From assembly GCF_041146875.1 (NCBI RefSeq), contig NZ_JBFRXP010000005.1, positions 62,001 through 126,000 of the forward strand: a stretch of DNA of 64,000 nt. The letters are read 5' to 3'. The position numbers were made by a program, and so were the translations under genes. Source of the stretch: Igneacidithiobacillus sp041146875 (GTDB lineage: Bacteria > Pseudomonadota > Gammaproteobacteria > Acidithiobacillales > Acidithiobacillaceae). Below are positions 60,170-64,000 of the stretch, in pieces (position 1 is the first letter of the stretch; each line of letters opens with the position of its first letter). The notes below the pieces were generated by a model. That model ran no database searches. It had not been told where the DNA came from and worked only from the letters and a program-made list of their open reading frames with translations.

Positions 60170-61999
60170 ATGTTGCAATCCCGTCCGGTTTCCCCAGAGG
60201 CGCTGGCCGCCCTGCAGCCTTTGCGGCTGGACCCCGTGTTGGCGCGTCTGTATGCGAGCCGGGGCATTCGTGCGCCGGACGATCTGGATCTGGGGGTAGG
60301 TAAACTGCTGACGCCGTCCCTGCTGGGGTTGCGGGAATCCGTCGCGCGCCTGCAGCGGGCCATCCAGGAGAAGGAGTTGATCTGTGTCGTCGGGGACTGG
60401 GATGTGGATGGTGCCACTTCCACGGCGTTGGCGGTCACCGCATTGCGGGCGTTTGGCGCGGTGGTGGAATACCGTCTCCCCAACCGTTTCGCCCATGGAT
60501 ACGGGTTGTCTCCCCTGCTGGTGGAAGAGGTGCTGGCGCCGATGCGCCCCCGTCCTGCCCTGTTGTTGACCGTGGATAACGGCATTGCGGCAATCGCCGG
60601 GGTTGCCAGCGCAAAGAAGTACGGCATGGAGGTCATCGTCACCGACCATCATCTGCCGGGAGACGCTGTGCCGGACACCCCCTGGATCGTGAATCCCCAT
60701 CAGCCGGGTTGCCCGTTCCCGGCAAAGACACTCTGCGGAGTGGGGGTCGTCTGGTATCTGATGGCGGCGCTCTGGCGGTCGTTGACGAAAACGGGCGTCT
60801 TGCCCGCGGAACCCCGTCTGCCGATGCAATGGCTGGATCTGGTGGCTCTGGGGACCGTGGCGGATCTGGTGCCTCTGGATACGAACAACCGCCGGCTGGT
60901 GGCGGCGGGGTTGCGGCAGATTCGCAAGGGTAACGCCAGGCCGGGAATCGGGGCACTGATGACCGTGTCCGGGTGCGCGGTGGAATCGGTCAGCGCGCAG
61001 GATTTCGGGTTTCGCCTGGGTCCACGCCTGAATGCCGCGGGGCGGCTGGACGACATGCGCATCGGGGTGGAACTGCTGCTGGAGAGGGACGGGGAACGTG
61101 CCCTGGAGAAGGCGAAGACGCTGGATGCCATCAACCGGGAACGGCGCGAGGTGCAGCATGAGGGTCTGCAGTCCGCGCAAGAGATTCTGGAGACGTTGAG
61201 CCTGCCGGAAGAAGAAAAGATCCTCGTGGTTTTCGACGAACAGGGACATGAAGGGGTGGTCGGGCTGGTGGCGGGCGCCATTCGGGAATCGCGTCACCGT
61301 CCGGCCATCGTTTTTGCCCCAGCGGAAGAAGGGCGCGCATGGCGGGGCTCCGCGCGTTCGGTTCCCGGTGTGCATATCCGGGACTTTCTGGCACGGTTGG
61401 ACGGGCTGTTCCCCGGCATGATCGACAAATTTGGCGGGCACGCCATGGCCGCGGGTCTGGGGTTGCGTGCGGAGCAGGCGGAACGGTTCCGGCGGGAAGC
61501 GGCGCGGTTGGCGGAATCGTTCGTGGACGATAGCGCGCTGACGGAGGTGGTCTGGACCGATGGGGAGATCCCTGCGGGTTGGGGCACGCTGGAAAATGTT
61601 TCCCTGCTGGAAGCTGCTGGCCCCTGGGGGCAAGGGTTCCCTGATCCGTTGTTCCAGGGAACCTTCCGGCTGGTGACGCTGGAGCGGATCGGCGCGGACA
61701 AACAGACGCGCAAGATGACGCTGGCTACGGCGGAGGGGGAATCGCATCTGGCCCTGCAGTTCCGTTGTGGAGAGCCGGATGCGTCGGAATTGCAGGCAGG
61801 CAGTTGGTACACGGTAGCGTATCAGTTGCAGATCAACCGTTGGCGTGGTCAGGAAACCGTGCAGCGGATCGTGCAGAAGATCGGTCCTGCGGTCGCTCCA
61901 GAGATTCCGTCTGAACCTTTGGTGGCGGCATGTCCGGAAGACGGGGTGCCGGTTGGCGGCGAGTTTCTGGAACTGGATGAATTTGAGGCGTGCAAGTGA
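60170..61999 (+). CDS. recJ: RecJ-type single-strand exonuclease
   Basis: A 609-aa protein, near RecJ size. It has CVVGDWDVDGATS (75-80 metal Asps), VTDHHLPG (DHH at 159-161), NPHQPGCPFP with LCGVGVVW, and DHHA1 FGGHAMAAG (about 424). RecJ degrades 5'-ended single strands in recombination and repair. Chromosomal genes are usual, so an element-encoded copy beside DnaB suggests a replication or recombination role for the element. Its DHHA1 DNA occurs inverted in the darB-like gene. The stop overlaps the dnaB start. Confidence 0.93.
   Translation: MLQSRPVSPEALAALQPLRLDPVLARLYASRGIRAPDDLDLGVGKLLTPSLLGLRESVARLQRAIQEKELICVVGDWDVDGATSTALAVTALRAFGAVVEYRLPNRFAHGYGLSPLLVEEVLAPMRPRPALLLTVDNGIAAIAGVASAKKYGMEVIVTDHHLPGDAVPDTPWIVNPHQPGCPFPAKTLCGVGVVWYLMAALWRSLTKTGVLPAEPRLPMQWLDLVALGTVADLVPLDTNNRRLVAAGLRQIRKGNARPGIGALMTVSGCAVESVSAQDFGFRLGPRLNAAGRLDDMRIGVELLLERDGERALEKAKTLDAINRERREVQHEGLQSAQEILETLSLPEEEKILVVFDEQGHEGVVGLVAGAIRESRHRPAIVFAPAEEGRAWRGSARSVPGVHIRDFLARLDGLFPGMIDKFGGHAMAAGLGLRAEQAERFRREAARLAESFVDDSALTEVVWTDGEIPAGWGTLENVSLLEAAGPWGQGFPDPLFQGTFRLVTLERIGADKQTRKMTLATAEGESHLALQFRCGEPDASELQAGSWYTVAYQLQINRWRGQETVQRIVQKIGPAVAPEIPSEPLVAACPEDGVPVGGEFLELDEFEACK
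61389..61452 (-). repeat. Source copy of 64-bp inverted repeat
   Basis: See 53627-53690. The plus strand here encodes the conserved DHHA1 sequence of RecJ. Confidence 0.95.
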
Positions 62000-63441
62000 T
62001 GATGGATATGCCTTCATATTTTTCAGAAGAAATTCCGCTCTTTTTCCAGGAAGAAGGCGGGGAACCATTATCCCTGGATCGGTCATTGCTGTATCGCCAG
62101 GCGGAGCGTTGTCTGTTTTCCGTTTTGCTGGTGGAGCCGGAACAGTGGGAGGATGCCCGTCCGTACATGGCGGCGGAAGATTTTTTCGAGAAGCGGCACC
62201 GGGTGCTGTTCGACGCCATGGAGGCTCTGCTGAATGAGGGGCAGCCGGTGGACGTGCTCACGGTAGGAGAATATCTGGAGCGGGAAGAAACGCTGGCGGA
62301 TATCGGTGGGCTGACCTATCTGATTGAGGTGGCCCAGGAGGGAATGGTGCTCCTGCCTGCGGTAGAGTATGCAAAAAAGGTGCGGGAATATGCCTTGTTG
62401 CGTGCGCTGACGGAGACGGGACGGGAGATTGCCGGATTGCCGGAGTCTCCCGCGGGGCGCACGGCGAAAGACCTGGTGCTGGTGGCCGGGGACCGCATTT
62501 CCGCTCTGATGGACCGTCAGGCGGTCGGGATGGATGATCTGAAGCCGGTTCGGGATTTTCTGCCGGATTTCATCGACGAGATGGAGGAGTCCTCGCGCAG
62601 GAAGGAAACCGTTACCGGGTTGCCTACCGGGTTTGTGGAACTGGACGAGATGACTTCCGGGTTGCATCCCGAGCAGTTGCTGGTGATTGCCGGGCGCCCG
62701 GCCATGGGGAAAACCGCCTTTGCGATGAACATCGTGGAGCATGTGGTCTGTGAGCGAAAGAAAGGGGTTGCGGTATTCAGCATGGAAATGCCAGTTCGGG
62801 AGCTGCTGCTGCGACACATCGCTTCTTTGGGGCGGATTCCGCAGGGGCGGATCCGTTCCGGGCAACTGGGGCAGGACGACTGGCCCAGGATTGGCACCGC
62901 GGTTGGCCTGTTGAACCCGGCGCCGCTGTATCTGGACACGTCTTCCAGTCTGACCATCGGGGAGATGCGGGCCAAGCTCCGGCAGGTGCGGCGCAAGATG
63001 GAGTTGTCCCTGGTTGTCGTGGACTATCTGCAGTTGATGAATGCCGGCGCACGGCATCGTGGCAACCGGGTGTCGGAGATTGCGGAAATCAGCCGGGGGC
63101 TGAAGGTGCTGGCGAAAGATCTGCAGGTTCCGGTGATTGCGTTATCCCAGTTGAATCGTGGAGTGGAAAGCCGGACGGAAAAGCGTCCGCTGTTATCGGA
63201 CCTGCGGGAGTCCGGTTCCATCGAGCAGGATGCCGACATGATTTTCCTGCTGTACCGTGATGAGGTGTACAACCGGGACAAGGAGGAGGTCAAGGGGCTG
63301 GCGGAGGTGATCGTCGCCAAGCAGCGCAATGGCGCAACGGGCAGTGTCCGGCTGGAGTTTGCGGGAGAGTATTCGAGGTTTTCCAACGGCCCTGGCAGCA
63401 ACGAAGAGCCGTATGGCGGGGGTGGGTATGTGGGGTTTTGA
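61999..63441 (+). CDS. dnaB: DnaB-type replicative helicase
   Basis: A 480-aa protein, the normal DnaB length. The N-terminal domain (about 34-140) is followed by a linker and the RecA-like domain: Walker A AGRPAMGKTA (231-240), LVVVDYLQLMN (Walker B), the arginine-finger region with ESGSIEQDADMIFLLYRDE and KQRNGATG. It unwinds the fork, probably recruited by the organiser and loader-like proteins at 27116-29964. ATG 61999 overlaps the recJ stop (TGATG). Confidence 0.93.
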   Translation: MMDMPSYFSEEIPLFFQEEGGEPLSLDRSLLYRQAERCLFSVLLVEPEQWEDARPYMAAEDFFEKRHRVLFDAMEALLNEGQPVDVLTVGEYLEREETLADIGGLTYLIEVAQEGMVLLPAVEYAKKVREYALLRALTETGREIAGLPESPAGRTAKDLVLVAGDRISALMDRQAVGMDDLKPVRDFLPDFIDEMEESSRRKETVTGLPTGFVELDEMTSGLHPEQLLVIAGRPAMGKTAFAMNIVEHVVCERKKGVAVFSMEMPVRELLLRHIASLGRIPQGRIRSGQLGQDDWPRIGTAVGLLNPAPLYLDTSSSLTIGEMRAKLRQVRRKMELSLVVVDYLQLMNAGARHRGNRVSEIAEISRGLKVLAKDLQVPVIALSQLNRGVESRTEKRPLLSDLRESGSIEQDADMIFLLYRDEVYNRDKEEVKGLAEVIVAKQRNGATGSVRLEFAGEYSRFSNGPGSNEEPYGGGGYVGF

Positions 63442-63754
63442 CCAACGGGCGCAACCTTCCAGATGGGTTGCCGCCTGCCTTCTGGCCGGACTCATGGCGG
63501 TTGCGCCGATGGCCCAGGCTGGGCTGCTGGGCGCGTTGATCGGTGGCGCCATTGCTCACCACGAAGAGGAAAAGGCCAGGCAAGATGGGCAGCCTGCAGC
63601 TGGAGTGGCTGGTGTCGTGGCGGGAATCGCTGCGGAAGGCGTGGCCGTCCACGAGGTGAAGGACCACCAGTTCCTGGCGCTGGCGGGTGGAGCCGTGGCG
63701 ACGATGGCTGTGGACGGTGAAGCCAGGGCTTATCTGGAGAGGCATCAGTGCTAA
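63428..63754 (+). CDS. Exported Gly-rich small protein (108 aa)
   Basis: A signal peptide (about 12-31: WVAACLLAGLMAVAPMAQAG) is followed by a Gly/Ala-rich segment (LLGALIGGAIAHHEEEKARQ, then AGVAGVVAGIAAEG), which could insert in membranes. It overlaps dnaB by 14 bases and the AHH toxin start by 7, so it may be the exported carrier part of the toxin, separated by a frame change. Confidence 0.55.
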   Translation: MWGFDQRAQPSRWVAACLLAGLMAVAPMAQAGLLGALIGGAIAHHEEEKARQDGQPAAGVAGVVAGIAAEGVAVHEVKDHQFLALAGGAVATMAVDGEARAYLERHQC

Positions 63755-64000
63755 CTGCCGCCGGAGAGCCGAAGCCTGGTAAAGGATGCGCGGCGCACCA
63801 TATCGTGATGAAGGATGATGGGAAATTTCCGGCATCGAAAAATGCCAGGAAAATTCTGGAAGAGTGTGGTATTGACCCACTCGGGCACGCATTCTCACTG
63901 CCGGCGATCTGTCGGAAACCAGACCATTCCCAAGCAAAGAAGACCTTGGGCCTGGTTAGTACCGACTTTACGGCAATTATCAAAACATGGTTTCCTGATG
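63748..64000 (+). CDS. AHH-type nuclease toxin domain (3' end outside window)
   Basis: GTG 63748 opens GKGCAAHHIVMKDDGKF, ASKNARKILEECGIDPL, then FSLPAICRKPDHS, which fits the AHH motif (A-H-H-[IV]-V...A..RxIL...GID...N/S..LP) of polymorphic-toxin nucleases. The frame is still open at the window end. It follows a signal-peptide protein by overlap. A matching immunity gene, if any, is beyond the window. Confidence 0.72.
   Translation, partial: MLTAAGEPKPGKGCAAHHIVMKDDGKFPASKNARKILEECGIDPLGHAFSLPAICRKPDHSQAKKTLGLVSTDFTAIIKTWFPD

Noticed and set aside
1..64000. tRNA, rRNA or CRISPR loci
   Set aside because: Scanned for by eye on both strands; no cloverleaf with TTCGA-type arms, no rRNA segment and no regular spacer array was seen. 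An automated search could still find a missed tRNA.

Overview
The window looks like a large mobile replicon (a conjugative plasmid or an integrative conjugative element) from a gammaproteobacterium-like host. Gene content and base composition would fit an Acidithiobacillus-type acidophile, but no rRNA, tRNA or housekeeping gene is present, so the taxonomy is a guess. The core evidence is an I-type (Dot/Icm, IncI Tra-like) type IV secretion gene block, plasmid-style replication and recombination genes (replisome-organiser-like protein, loader-like protein, DnaB, RecJ, RecD2, YqaJ exonuclease, HU), iteron arrays, and many accessory toxin, antitoxin and mobile-element genes.

Layout. 1-16 kb is accessory DNA: an IscB (HEARO) element cut by the window start; a tyrosine recombinase; an AbiE toxin-antitoxin pair; an A+T-rich insert ending in a truncated PIN toxin beside an iscB scar; a MT-A70 methyltransferase remnant; a secreted LHH nuclease toxin with SUKH immunity protein; a HipBA pair; an orphan MNT nucleotidyltransferase; and a second, complete IscB element with its omega RNA, inserted exactly at the end of dotO. 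16-26.5 kb (minus strand) holds dotH-dotG-dotF-dotE-dotP-dotN-(unknown 483 aa)-dotI-dotO. 26.6-30 kb (minus) holds three genes, including the replisome-organiser-like and loader-like proteins. 30.0-31.1 kb is a non-coding control region: nine 19-bp iterons, an A+T-rich tract, and an array of GAAACGGTTTC palindromes. 31.1-41 kb contains a DNA-binding protein candidate, RecD2, a secreted SGNH hydrolase, a YqaJ exonuclease, a thioredoxin-fold CxxC protein, an SSB-like candidate and HU.

41-48.8 kb is a composite insertion: a second hipBA whose hipA is cut off and joined to a P4/D5-type primase-helicase with a large nested inverted-repeat cluster (probable origin), three small unknown genes, and a partial IS21 that has also truncated a nucleotidyltransferase gene. 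49-64 kb returns to element genes on the plus strand: an EAL-like protein with two partners, a 2293-aa DarB-like methyltransferase-helicase, a Vsr/DUF559-type nuclease, a HAD-like protein, RecJ, DnaB, and an AHH nuclease toxin cut by the window end.

How the parts relate. The dot genes build the conjugation channel; the organiser, loader, DnaB, RecJ, RecD2, exonuclease, SSB-like protein and HU form a replication and recombination set; the DarB-like protein probably protects transferred DNA from restriction. Many of these operons share a promoter-overlapping motif, TAACGC(C/T)AT, which suggests one element-encoded regulator. The most unusual observations are the precise IscB insertion at dotO with a readable guide and target, a 64-bp perfect inverted copy of a recJ segment inside the darB-like gene, and the three separate repeat-rich control regions.
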